64,000 nucleotides of DNA. It comes from Lachnospiraceae bacterium. Lineage in GTDB: Bacteria; Bacillota; Clostridia; Lachnospirales; Lachnospiraceae. Below are positions 1 through 8,934 of this stretch, one piece after another; the stretch's first letter is position 1; each line of letters begins with the position of its first letter. A model generated the notes under the pieces. That model was not told the origin of the DNA and searched no databases. It saw only the letters and a list, made by a program, of their open reading frames with translations. The stretch covers positions 1 to 64,000 of the forward strand of contig CAJTCH010000020.1 in the NCBI GenBank assembly GCA_910574715.1. Direction: 5' to 3'. The position numbers and the translations under genes were made by a program.

Positions 1-219
1 GCCGACTGAAAGATCAGATGAGATTTCCTGTTGGGAAGGAAGTTTTGCAAAAACAGGTTCATCTGGCTGTTCTTTTGTTTGCTTCCGGATCCAATAGCCA
101 AAAGTTGATTGTGGGATTTGATGCTCCTGACACCATTCTTTCTGGGATAAACCACTTTCATGAAAGTCCTGGATACGTTTTGTCCAGAGTTCTGTCTTTG
201 TAAGTTCATTTTTATCCAT
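1..219 (-). CDS. tnpA: IS66 accessory protein TnpA (partial, runs off the window)
   Basis: The visible 73 codons start MDKNELTKTELWTKRIQDF and contain the helix-turn-helix pattern SGLSQKEWCQEHQIPQSTFG followed by a conserved YWI. This is the standard N-terminal domain of the small IS66 protein TnpA, which binds DNA and is needed with TnpB for transposition. A GGAGGT ribosome binding site at 227-232 stands at a good distance from the ATG at 219. The C-terminal part, tnpB and the tnpC transposase are not in the window. The gene is not covered by a long open frame here because it is cut by the window edge. Confidence 0.85.
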   Translation of the reverse strand, partial: MDKNELTKTELWTKRIQDFHESGLSQKEWCQEHQIPQSTFGYWIRKQTKEQPDEPVFAKLPSQQEISSDLSVG

Positions 220-297
220 AGGCAATACCTCCATAATTTGAAGTGATTGTATCAGAAATACACATGAATTGACAGATACGGATTATTTCCTGCTTAC
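1..297 (-). mobile_element. IS66-family insertion sequence, left-end part
   Basis: The edge of the window holds one end of an IS66-type element. It contains the 5' part of tnpA, and the terminal GTAAGC expected at IS66 ends is seen on the minus strand at 297 to 292, about 70 bases upstream of tnpA. The rest of the element, its other inverted repeat and the matching 8-bp target duplication lie outside the window, so the exact boundary at 297 is an inference from the family's usual ends. Confidence 0.6.
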
Positions 298-404
298 TTA
301 AAAAGCACATCGTTCAGTAAGCTCTCACCGATACCAGCATGAAAAGTGAATCTTGTCCTCATGAAACCATAATCAACGTAAGTATTTCTATTACACTTTA
401 ATTT

Positions 405-1332
405 CTATAATCCTGACAATGTTCTCATGACCAGATCTACATCTTTATTTTCAAGTTCCTGGATAATATGCAAATATGTTTTCTGCGTGGTTGTCATACT
501 CGCATGTCCAAGCCTTCTGGCCACGCTTGCAATCGATACTCCTGCAAACAATAGCAATGAAGCATGTGTATGCCGTAAACCATGAATTGAAATTTCAGAA
601 ATTCCACATGCTTTGCAATGTCTGGTAAGCACATCATTTACTGTTGAATTGTATATTTTTGATTCACCAACAAAAATGGGCCTATCCGGCGCAAGATCCC
701 TGGTCAAAACTGAAAATTTTACTACAATCTGCCAGTCAATTTGAATTTTCCTAACCGATGATTTATTTTTTGTCGGCAAAAAAACCCCCGTCTCCTTTAT
801 AATCCCATGTTTTACTGATAGACAAAGTCTGCCTGGCAAAATCGAAATCTTCCGGAGTAATTGCCAATGCCTCCGAGAAACGCATCCCTGTTTTTGCAAC
901 CAAAAGAATGAACCAATCCCAATTTGGTGTATCTTTAATGTCAAGATCCGCAATCAATGTATGTAATTCGAACTGATTTAGATATTTGATTTTCTTTGTT
1001 TTTGGTGTTTTTCCCTTAATAATTGCCTTTCTGGTCGGATTTCTTGAAAGCAGTCCTTCATCAACTGCATCAAGAACTGCTCCTTTCAATTGATGATGAA
1101 AATCCAATGTTGTCTGTCTTTCATGTTCCTTTGCATATTCATTTAAAAGCTGTTGATATGCGGTTCTTGTTAATTCAGAAACTTTCACTTCCGGGATCAA
1201 TTTTTCCACCCATTTTTGTGTCATCAAATACTTTGCTAAGGTTGCTTCCCTTATTGCACCCTTTTTATATACTTCAATCCACTGAGCATAATACTCATAA
1301 AATAATGCTGTACTGTTCATATCACAGAGCAT
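405..1332 (-). pseudogene. Tyrosine recombinase (integrase) with a frameshift
   Basis: Two overlapping frames together encode a phage-type tyrosine recombinase of about 308 residues. The N-terminal frame carries the SAM-like core-binding domain and the first catalytic Arg in TGMRFSEAL. The C-terminal frame carries HGLRHTHASLL (HxxR), LGHASMTTTQKTY (His and nucleophile Tyr). The frames are joined by a run of seven A (778-784) next to five C; removing one A restores GFLPTKN, the usual residues before the catalytic Lys strand. GAGGG precedes the ATG at 1332. The gene sits directly downstream of hsdR, as do recombinases that shuffle hsdS halves in type I loci. The frameshift could be real decay, a homopolymer phase switch, or a sequencing error. 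Confidence 0.8.
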
Positions 1333-1393
1333 AAGTTCCCTCTCTTTCCGAAATACTTACGCTGATATAAACAATTAAAAAGCAATTTTCAAA

Positions 1394-4387
1394 TTACACA
1401 ACCATTAAAAGCGGTTTTATTTCTTCATCCAGGAGTTTTCTTAACTCCGCCATCATTTTTGTATAATATTTAAACTTTGGAAGTGCTTTTTCCTGAGATG
1501 ATTTATAGCTTGTATAATCCACAGTCATTTTAATTGCACTTTCGTTTGGAATTTCTCCGTTTTGATAATGTGTTGCCGCATACATCACATCATCCTTAGA
1601 TGCACACCAGGTAATACAAAAATCAGAAATCACACGCTCGATACAATCCTGTTTCATATTTTCCACAATATGAAGAATGGACTGTCCCCTGTATTTTGTA
1701 TCATCCATTTCAATTTCTGCAATCAGATTCGACATAATATCTGCGACTTTTGGATTCTCTTTTCGCAAATCCTCTACATATTGTTTCACTTCATCAATTT
1801 TTTTCTGACGTTCTTTTGGCGTAACTTCTTCCATTTCATCATAAGGTGTAACGATATTCTGAATCAGGTTAATAATATACTCATAATCAATCTTTGTAGT
1901 GCTGTATGCCATCAGCTCGTAGTCTTGATCAATTTCTATATCATCTCCGCCATCTTTCCCATCCAGACCATCAGGTTCTTCTCCCTTTGCATCTTTGATT
2001 TCCTGTACAACATTTTTATAATGTCCTACATAGTCATCATATTCTTCTTCAGAAACTCCATATTCTTTTAACATGCTGTCATCATATGTAGTAAACGACT
2101 TTAACTGTGCAAACAAAGAGTCAAACTCCTGAAACATTTTTGCAAATATTTTCTTCTCATTCAAAGACAGGGTTGGAATTACTTCCGGTTTTTCAGCAGA
2201 GACACGAAGCGCTGCAAGCGCTTTCCTGAAAGCGGGTTCCACTTCATTCCATTCTGCCATAAGCGCCTCTTTTGTTCCTCCGGCAGAATATAATTTAACT
2301 GCATTATCAACCGCTTCCTTAAAAAGAACCGGCGCCTGAAATGTAACGATCTGTCCATATGTTTTATTCTTATCAAAGATTCGATTTGTTCTTGAAAATG
2401 CCTGGATCAGGTCATGCGGGCCCATCGGCTGTCTGTCCATAAAAATCGTAGACATACACGGAGCATCGAATCCTGTCAGTAAGCGATCTACCACGATCAC
2501 TAAATCCAACTGTTCATTTCTGCTTTTATATTTGGAATCTTTTCTTGCAAGACGCTTATTTAAGTTTCCATTATATCCCTGTATCTGAGACAATTCATAT
2601 TTCGTGCCAAACATTCCATTATAGTCATCCAGAGAGTTTTGCATTTTCTCCTGATTAACCTGAGAACCTTCTTCATTTTCTGTTACAGAATAGGTAATTG
2701 CAAACTTCGGGAAATCCGGCAGGACCTGCTTGATTCGCTCATCAATTGTAAGAGATGTTTCTCCATTTTTTACCCTCGTCAATAATTCGTAATACTGCTG
2801 TGCTCTCTGAATCGAACTTGTGGTAAGCAATCCCTCGTAAGTCTGTCCTTTTCCATTTTGAAAACCTAGTTTGTGATAAGACTTATTCAAAATGATATCC
2901 AATACTTTTAACATATGTGTTTCGCTGTCATATACACTGCTGTCCGTTTCATCTTCCACATCTTTCGGTCCATTATGCTCTACCTGAAATCCCAGCACTG
3001 CCTTATCATGAATTGCATTTTGAATCGTATATTTGTGCAGACGTTCCCCATACAAATCGTCTGTCGTTCTTGGCAGGTCTCCCTTTTGCGGATATGGATT
3101 TTCTGCAAATCTTGGTGTACCCGTAAATCCATACCATAAAGACCGGTTAAAAAACCGCTCCAACTCTCTTTTTGTTCCCGGACTAACCGCACGATGGCAC
3201 TCATCCACAACAAATGCAATTCTGAGATTCTTAATTTTTCGATATTCTGGTGTATCCTCTTTTAATTTCTTCGTAATTAGAATATGTAGTTTCTGAATGG
3301 TAGTAACGATCACCTGTCTGTCATCAGATTTTAATTTTTTCTTTAAATCATTTACATTATCCGTTTCGTCTACAACTATCAAATCATTATTTGCATAAGC
3401 CCGAAATGCCATGGTCGTCTGCTTGTCCAAATCTTTGCGGTCTATCAGGAAAATCGCTTTGTCAATGGACGGAATATCCATCAGCAGATTTCTGGTTGAT
3501 TTATAAGATGTCAATGTTTTCCCAGAGCCTGTCGTATGCCATACGTATCCTGATTTTCCCTGTTTAGATGCTTCTCTGATTGCCTCGATTGCATGAATCT
3601 GATATGGGCGCAGCAATATTAAACGCTTTGCATCTTCGTCTAATACTGTATATCTCGAAATCATCTCATGTGCTTCTGGAATACGGAGTACACTCTTTGC
3701 AAAATCAAGATAATTCGAAACTGGTTTATTCTCACGGTCCAGCCATCCACTAATGAACTTGGAATTTAATTCTGTATCACCAGCGGCTGAAAAATATTTT
3801 GTGTCCACACCATTGCTGATTACAAACATCTGCACCGATGAAAAAATTCCGGTAAATTTACCTTCTCCAATATATTTTTTAATCTGCCAGAACCCATCCA
3901 TATATGAGTGCTGCTTATTTTTCAATTCTATATGAATCATCGGAAGACCATTGATCAGCAATGTCACATCGAATCGTCTATCCCTTCTCGGAATTGCTTT
4001 GTCATCATCTGACTTCAATGCGCTATATTGATTGATTACTTCATAAACACTACTGCCGCCGGCAATATGTTCATGATTCATTACTACAAGATGCAGCCGC
4101 TCAGTATCACGCTGTACATGAACCTGAACCTTTCCATTTTCTCCAACCAGCCATTCCCCCGCTTTATAAAATGATGAAAACTGCAACTGGTTTTTTACCT
4201 GTTCAAATTCTGCATCAGATAAATTTTCTCCATTTAAACGTTCTTTATTATTTTGCTCCAAAATATACCTGAAATTTCCCCATAAATCTTCTTCTGTTTT
4301 CAAATCTTCTCTATATATCCATTGAGAATCTCCATAAACCAACTCCTCAATCAATTTTTGCTCTATTATCGCCTCTAATTCTGGCAT
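1394..4387 (-). CDS. hsdR: Type I restriction enzyme, R subunit
   Basis: This 997-residue protein is the motor and nuclease subunit of a type I restriction-modification complex in the cytoplasm. The N-terminal third has the PD-(D/E)xK nuclease pattern (RFDVTLLINGLP then IELK, near residues 140-155). The helicase core follows, with Walker A TTGSGKT near 290, DECH near 400, FTGTPRF near 425, and the C-terminal RecA motif RLLTGFDAP with QAFSRTNR near 640-670. A long acidic helical C-terminal region, used by the family to dock on HsdM/HsdS, closes the protein. The length fits EcoR124-like HsdR (about 1000 residues). It is the last gene of the hsd locus and starts 23 bases after the stop of the hsdS half-gene, so it may depend on transcription through the inserted cargo. 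Confidence 0.95.
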   Translation of the reverse strand: MPELEAIIEQKLIEELVYGDSQWIYREDLKTEEDLWGNFRYILEQNNKERLNGENLSDAEFEQVKNQLQFSSFYKAGEWLVGENGKVQVHVQRDTERLHLVVMNHEHIAGGSSVYEVINQYSALKSDDDKAIPRRDRRFDVTLLINGLPMIHIELKNKQHSYMDGFWQIKKYIGEGKFTGIFSSVQMFVISNGVDTKYFSAAGDTELNSKFISGWLDRENKPVSNYLDFAKSVLRIPEAHEMISRYTVLDEDAKRLILLRPYQIHAIEAIREASKQGKSGYVWHTTGSGKTLTSYKSTRNLLMDIPSIDKAIFLIDRKDLDKQTTMAFRAYANNDLIVVDETDNVNDLKKKLKSDDRQVIVTTIQKLHILITKKLKEDTPEYRKIKNLRIAFVVDECHRAVSPGTKRELERFFNRSLWYGFTGTPRFAENPYPQKGDLPRTTDDLYGERLHKYTIQNAIHDKAVLGFQVEHNGPKDVEDETDSSVYDSETHMLKVLDIILNKSYHKLGFQNGKGQTYEGLLTTSSIQRAQQYYELLTRVKNGETSLTIDERIKQVLPDFPKFAITYSVTENEEGSQVNQEKMQNSLDDYNGMFGTKYELSQIQGYNGNLNKRLARKDSKYKSRNEQLDLVIVVDRLLTGFDAPCMSTIFMDRQPMGPHDLIQAFSRTNRIFDKNKTYGQIVTFQAPVLFKEAVDNAVKLYSAGGTKEALMAEWNEVEPAFRKALAALRVSAEKPEVIPTLSLNEKKIFAKMFQEFDSLFAQLKSFTTYDDSMLKEYGVSEEEYDDYVGHYKNVVQEIKDAKGEEPDGLDGKDGGDDIEIDQDYELMAYSTTKIDYEYIINLIQNIVTPYDEMEEVTPKERQKKIDEVKQYVEDLRKENPKVADIMSNLIAEIEMDDTKYRGQSILHIVENMKQDCIERVISDFCITWCASKDDVMYAATHYQNGEIPNESAIKMTVDYTSYKSSQEKALPKFKYYTKMMAELRKLLDEEIKPLLMVV

Positions 4388-4410
4388 AATATTTTCCTCC
4401 TTTGTTTCAA

Positions 4411-4908
4411 TTAGTGAAATTTCATATGATATACTGTGTTTTTTCCATAAAATAGCTTCCGCTGGTGAAGGGTGATGAGATGGTCAAGATTGGAAAAATA
4501 ACAGCCGATTTTTTCCTGTTCTTCAAATGAAGGGATTATAACATCCACACAATTTATTGCAGTTTTGGACAAACTTGGAACTCCAGTTGATTCATCCATT
4601 GCTTTCCAATTTATATTTTGAAATGTACTGAACACAAAACTCAAATCATTTTTTTCATGTGGAATGCAATAAAATAGCGTATCTACCGTCCAAAATGGAG
4701 CTTTCAAAATATATGGTTTATCAATCGTTCCTTTTCTTCCAATTCCAATTGCATCTGAATCATTTGATAATGCCTCCGAAACACTTAACATATATCCGCC
4801 TGTTCCATACACAGGAATGTTGCCTTCATCAAGATGCTTATAGTCCTTTCCACTACAAACACTTACTACTTCCCCCAGCTTACGCTGTTCCCAAGCGTTC
4901 CTCCAATG
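4411..4908 (-). pseudogene. Half-length hsdS unit (single target-recognition domain)
   Basis: The open frame from a stop at 4909 reads WEQRKLGEVV near its start, the typical entry into a target-recognition domain, continues through a TRD (YGTGGYML, GRKGTIDKPY), and ends in the conserved spacer helix EEQEKIGCYFSNLDHLITLHQRK. This is one half of a normal two-TRD HsdS. After HQRK the sequence departs from the family pattern and stops, so the C-terminal helix is lost. No good start codon is seen; a GTG at 4812 falls inside the TRD. A 23-bp stretch at 4871-4893 is identical to 8861-8883 in the complete hsdS, in the same orientation. It is probably a silent donor or relic specificity cassette. Confidence 0.75.
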
Positions 4909-4998
4909 TCACAACCAACTTTTTGCTTTAAATAGTTGATTTTGCTTTATGAATAGCCGGATTTTACCACAAATAGTCGGATTTACACATCTCCCAAA

Positions 4999-6474
4999 TC
5001 ACTTTATCTCCCAATATCCGCTCTTCGGAGAACCATGCCGAATCAGAATGCCGCATTTTTTAAGCTTTTTAATATTAGCTTCAACATTCCTACTGGAAAT
5101 ACCTATTGTTTCTGCCATTTTCTTTGCCGAAAGCTGTGCATTCCGTGACAACAATTCAAGTATCTGGGTCTGTGTACTGTTCAAATTATTTTCTAAATTA
5201 TTTCGGCGCTTCCCCGATGTTTCTCTGATATTCACCCGATACTTCTCCGATGCTTCTCCGATGCTTCTCCGATGCTTCTCCGATGCTTCTCCGATGTATT
5301 CTTGTTCTTCCATCGGAGAAACACTTCGAAAAAGATTCACTCGAAACATATCATCAAATACCTGGAAACTCGGCACGGAAAGTCCATAACTTTTGGCTGC
5401 ACTAAGAATCCTTTTTACACCGGTTCCCCAGGATTCCACAAATCCCATCTTGCTAAATACATTGGCAATCGTCTTATTACGAATCTTGGAGTGTCCATTC
5501 ATAAGTTCTTCATAAGTAAGACCATTGTAAAGTCCTCCCGGCGAGGACACTTCCAATCTATCATCATAAATCGCTACCTGAACACAGGAATCGTCTATCA
5601 GATTACGATGACAATGGGCATTTATAATCATTTCGCGGATAGCCTCCAATGGAAGTTCATAAGACTCCTTCCTAACCAATCCATCAATCGTCACACCAAG
5701 ACGAATATTTCGCAGTACAAAATCTGTTGCCTGTACAATCTGCTCATAAATCGGACCTGAATATTCCCGCTTATCAAGAAATACTGTTCGTTCTGTTCCC
5801 TTAAATACGGCACACTGTGTTTTGGAAAATGGAAAATAATCTGATGTCAATAGCACAAAAGCATTGGATGCCATCAGAGAATCATTTTCTCTTTTTAAAA
5901 GCTTCCAGCTAATAAGCTGAGTAATTGCCACATCCTGCTTAGGCAGTCCCACCTCTTCTCTGAACTTTACAATATCACTGCACAGCTTCTTCACAGCTTC
6001 TTCTGTAACCTCATATCCTACACAAGTCAACTCATCCCAGCAAATCCTTGCACCCTCCATCTCCAATTCTTTGATCTTCTCCGGATGAGCAGGTCTGGAT
6101 GTTCCGGCAACCCGGATAAATGTGCCTGCGTCTTTCCCTTTTGCCCCCAGATAATATGGTCTATTCGCCCCCGGAGTGACAGTCACTACAATTACCGTTT
6201 TCCCATCTACCGTCTGGGGCTCAATATTCGGAACGATCTGCGGCACACAGGAATTCGATACGGCATTAGAAATACTATCCATCATTCTAAAAAGCTCGTC
6301 TTCATCTATTCCGACAACTTTTCTCGTCTCATCATCTACACCAAAAATCAGCTTGCCGCCTTGCGTATTGGCAAATGCAACAATAGACTTTGTATATTTT
6401 TCCGAATCTTTTGGAATCGTTACCTTAAATTCTACATTTTTAGACTCTCCATGGACAATTTCTTCAATCGTCAT
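4999..6474 (-). CDS. AlbA_2 (Schlafen-type) DNA-binding protein with ATPase-like and wHTH domains
   Basis: The 491-residue protein begins with an AlbA_2 domain (ESKNVEFKVTIP, FANTQGGKLIFGVDD), continues into the HATPase_c_4-like region typical of proteins often misnamed RecG-like (REMIINAHCHRNL, NKTIANVFSKMGFVESWGTG), and ends in a winged helix (TQTQILELLSRNAQLSAKKM). GGGAGG precedes the ATG at 6474. Family members are often found as passengers in restriction islands, and their function is uncertain. Between the ATPase-like region and the winged helix lies a low-complexity linker (IGEASEKHRRS repeated) encoded by an 11-bp tandem repeat that is not a multiple of three, so copy changes would cut off the winged helix. 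Confidence 0.8.
   Translation of the reverse strand: MTIEEIVHGESKNVEFKVTIPKDSEKYTKSIVAFANTQGGKLIFGVDDETRKVVGIDEDELFRMMDSISNAVSNSCVPQIVPNIEPQTVDGKTVIVVTVTPGANRPYYLGAKGKDAGTFIRVAGTSRPAHPEKIKELEMEGARICWDELTCVGYEVTEEAVKKLCSDIVKFREEVGLPKQDVAITQLISWKLLKRENDSLMASNAFVLLTSDYFPFSKTQCAVFKGTERTVFLDKREYSGPIYEQIVQATDFVLRNIRLGVTIDGLVRKESYELPLEAIREMIINAHCHRNLIDDSCVQVAIYDDRLEVSSPGGLYNGLTYEELMNGHSKIRNKTIANVFSKMGFVESWGTGVKRILSAAKSYGLSVPSFQVFDDMFRVNLFRSVSPMEEQEYIGEASEKHRRSIGEASEKYRVNIRETSGKRRNNLENNLNSTQTQILELLSRNAQLSAKKMAETIGISSRNVEANIKKLKKCGILIRHGSPKSGYWEIK
5242..5296. repeat. Five perfect 11-bp tandem repeats inside a coding region
   Basis: The plus strand carries cttctccgatg five times in a row with no mismatch, with degenerate copies on the left side. 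The array lies inside the AlbA_2 gene. Since 11 is not divisible by three, the encoded peptide has a period of 33 bp (11 residues), and loss or gain of one unit shifts the frame before the C-terminal winged helix. Confidence 0.95.
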
Positions 6475-6586
6475 GTTACTGACCTCCCGCTTATGATAAA
6501 TTCACAGTCTTTTGTCAGAAAATACATCAGATGATATAAATATTTCTAAACAAACATCTTTTGATAAGGAGCTATAACCCCTTACA

Positions 6587-6817
6587 CTATATCTCTGCCT
6601 GAATAATATGCCCAAAATTCATCTCATCTTTGAAAAGATCATATATATATTCTGAACTTTCCGAATACAAACCTGTTTCCTTATCTTGCAACTTTTCAAA
6701 TACTTCCGAATTATAAAATTTATTCATTGCTTCATCGTATTCAATATTCTGATCTGTGGCAAGCATATCAACAATATCCTGAACTATATATTCTATTAAT
6801 TGGTCTTGTTTACTCAT
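6587..6817 (-). CDS. Small protein of unknown function, third gene of the DUF3990 cassette
   Basis: I do not recognise this acidic 76-residue protein (MSKQDQLIEYIVQDIVDML at the N-terminus). It has no membrane segment and looks helical. An ATG at 6826 would give three more residues, but AGGCGG is better spaced for the ATG at 6817. The frame nearly touches the stop of the DUF3990 gene, so the two are translationally coupled. Position and overlap suggest it works with the other two proteins, for example as an additional antidote or partner. Confidence 0.65.
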   Translation of the reverse strand: MSKQDQLIEYIVQDIVDMLATDQNIEYDEAMNKFYNSEVFEKLQDKETGLYSESSEYIYDLFKDEMNFGHIIQAEI

Positions 6818-6818
6818 A

Positions 6819-7322
6819 CTAATCATCCGCCTTTCGCAAAAGCCTAATCCCCTTTTCCGTGTGAAAAGAATATTGTGAAGATGTTTTCTTATATATCATT
6901 CCTCTCAGTAATGTCTCAAAATCAATAATTTCATTTTCATACTGACGAAATAGTAATGCCATATTATCATCTGCGACAGGACCGATAACAATATCGTATT
7001 TATTATCTCTGTTACACAGAGTGTTAACTTCATCTGTAAATGCTCTATTCCTATTACTCATCACAAATTTTGCCCATTCTTCTGTTGTTTGTATTCCAAA
7101 ATCCTTAATTTTGATATCTGACATTTTTCTGAAGTCATCTTGTATTTCAAACGTATTTACGACTGGAGAACCTCCATAAATTCTAGCCACTCTTTTCGCC
7201 ATCTGTTTTGCTTGTTCTTCTATATCTGTTAAATAAAAGCCTTTTCCAAAATCTTTATAAGGTCTGCACATTGCTAAATTGATACTTTCTATCACAACAT
7301 TACTTCCATGGTATAATCTCAT
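6819..7322 (-). CDS. DUF3990 protein, probable ADP-ribosyltransferase-fold toxin
   Basis: The 167-residue protein starts with LYHGSNVVIE and continues with RPYKDFGKGFYLTDI, a pattern of DUF3990 proteins, which are related to the ADP-ribosyltransferase fold (His and Tyr motifs at the first two strands). A later segment, ENEIIDFETLLRGMIYKK, could hold the third motif. No signal peptide is seen. The gene overlaps the DUF3791 gene by 4 bases (7319-7322) and is followed at once by a third small gene, so the three form a tight operon like a toxin-antitoxin cassette. Toxicity is an inference from fold and context. Confidence 0.7.
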   Translation of the reverse strand: MRLYHGSNVVIESINLAMCRPYKDFGKGFYLTDIEEQAKQMAKRVARIYGGSPVVNTFEIQDDFRKMSDIKIKDFGIQTTEEWAKFVMSNRNRAFTDEVNTLCNRDNKYDIVIGPVADDNMALLFRQYENEIIDFETLLRGMIYKKTSSQYSFHTEKGIRLLRKADD

Positions 7323-7537
7323 ATCACACCTCCGTTTTTACGGCATAATATTCCCAAATCTTCCACTATTGTTCCAAAATCTAATGTGTGTTCCACTTCA
7401 TAATTTTCTTTTATAAAAGCAATGCCTTTAAATTGAAAAAGATAACGGAATGATTCTTGTATACTGAGATTATGCTGTTGAGCAAATTCATTTACACACG
7501 CAACGGTAAAACCAATCTTTTTTTTCTGTTCACTCAT
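7319..7537 (-). CDS. DUF3791 protein, putative antitoxin-like partner of DUF3990
   Basis: This 72-residue protein (KIGFTVACVNEFAQQHNLS, then EHTLDFGTIVEDLGILCRKNGG) matches the usual form of DUF3791, a small family that occurs next to DUF3990 in Firmicutes and Bacteroidetes. GGGAGG lies a few bases before the ATG at 7537. It is the first gene of a three-gene overlapping cassette placed between hsdS and the AlbA_2 gene. A role as antitoxin or targeting partner is inferred only from its constant neighbourhood. Confidence 0.7.
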   Translation of the reverse strand: MSEQKKKIGFTVACVNEFAQQHNLSIQESFRYLFQFKGIAFIKENYEVEHTLDFGTIVEDLGILCRKNGGVI

Positions 7538-7689
7538 TCAAAACCTCCCGCTTTCTATTCTTTGTTGCTATTCACATCCATTTAAAGTATACTGAAACAC
7601 ATCGTAAGCCAAACCATTTTTATATCATCACACTGCGTATAATTTATTCTTTTGCCAGTCTAATTTTTCTTCAAAATCTTGTTGATAAT

Positions 7690-8934
7690 TTAAACAAACA
7701 TATTTTGCAACATATATTTCTTAATTTTCACTAATTCATCACGCTTACGTTGGTGAAGAGTGATGAGGTGGTCGAGGGTATCAAGATACTGACCAATTTT
7801 TACTTGTTCGGCATATCGTGGATACATCACATACTGCTGATGCAATATACTTCCTTTAATTCCTTGAACCGTTCCGCCAGAACTTTTTTCAAATAATAAT
7901 TTCTGAAAATGAGGTGCAAGCATATAATGTTTTAAATAAGTATTATCAATCTCATTTTTATGTCCACGGTATTTAATAATTCTCTGCGCAAGTGCTATAT
8001 TACTTGAATCTACTTGTGCTACATTACCGCAAGGAGCTTCTGTTGTAATTAACACATCACCAATTTTAGGTTTGCCTCTATGCATTACTTCTTCATAATT
8101 ATCTTCTGATATATATTCTTTCGATGATTCATAATCTATATATCCAGCCTTTACATTTTTGGCTGTTACAAGAAAAATACCGCAATCTATTTTAGTTGGC
8201 GTTTTTCCTCTATAATCCACATAATCACAAACATCAATTAACTTACGCTGTTCCCAATCGCCAGTAAATCCTTCAAATCGAATTTCTGGAACTTTCATCC
8301 CATTTTGTGGAAACATTTTTTGAAGCATATATTTTTTTAATTTTTTAGTCTCATCACACTTACGCTGGTGAAGGGTGATGAGGGCATTTAGTTCGGTAAA
8401 GTATTTTCCAATGGCTTTTTGCTCCTCAATATCTTGTGGCACTGATAAACTTGTTTCAAAAAAATCTGCCGGAGCTATATTGAGTAATCCATGATTTCTC
8501 GCTCCCTCTGATGCAATCTCTCGAATACCCCTGTGCCACAAATCTGTATCATAGTATGTCACCAAATAATCTGAATCAATCTCTGCATTTTCATTTATAG
8601 CAAACACGATATAAAGTGTTGATAAAACGCCATTTTCGTATCTGTCAAGCCTCTTTACTGCACCCCACGGCGCATCTGACGATGTGCTCTTGTTGTATGC
8701 AAACTCACCCTTTTTCACTAGATAATAACCACTCACATCTTTACTGGCTACTCGCTTATCAAAAAATTCATTTTGATCAATCAGCCCATATTGTGCTGAA
8801 ATTGTTAGAGGTAATGTAGATACTAAATCTTGATTTTTCCTAGTTATCCTCTCAACAATCTCCCCCAGCTTACGCTGTTCCCACTCTTCAGTAAATCCTT
8901 TAAAGCGAATTTTTGGTTTTCCCATATTTATCAC
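7690..8934 (-). CDS. hsdS: Type I restriction enzyme, specificity subunit
   Basis: This 414-residue protein sets the DNA target of the HsdM/HsdR complex. It has two target-recognition domains, each entered by EEWEQRKLGE or GDWEQRKLID and closed by a conserved spacer helix ending in ITLHQRKCDE and ITLHQRKRDE followed by KKYMLQ(K/N)MF. The two halves carry near-identical DNA at the TRD borders, and both borders recur in the half-length unit near 4.4-4.9 kb. The start overlaps the hsdM stop by 4 bases, so translation is coupled. In related loci such shared borders let recombination change the sequence specificity. Confidence 0.95.
   Translation of the reverse strand: MINMGKPKIRFKGFTEEWEQRKLGEIVERITRKNQDLVSTLPLTISAQYGLIDQNEFFDKRVASKDVSGYYLVKKGEFAYNKSTSSDAPWGAVKRLDRYENGVLSTLYIVFAINENAEIDSDYLVTYYDTDLWHRGIREIASEGARNHGLLNIAPADFFETSLSVPQDIEEQKAIGKYFTELNALITLHQRKCDETKKLKKYMLQKMFPQNGMKVPEIRFEGFTGDWEQRKLIDVCDYVDYRGKTPTKIDCGIFLVTAKNVKAGYIDYESSKEYISEDNYEEVMHRGKPKIGDVLITTEAPCGNVAQVDSSNIALAQRIIKYRGHKNEIDNTYLKHYMLAPHFQKLLFEKSSGGTVQGIKGSILHQQYVMYPRYAEQVKIGQYLDTLDHLITLHQRKRDELVKIKKYMLQNMFV

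Noticed and set aside
1562-2071. Long plus-strand frame opposite hsdR
   Set aside because: It is a shadow frame of the AT-rich hsdR coding sequence with a low-complexity hydrophobic product and no start signals.
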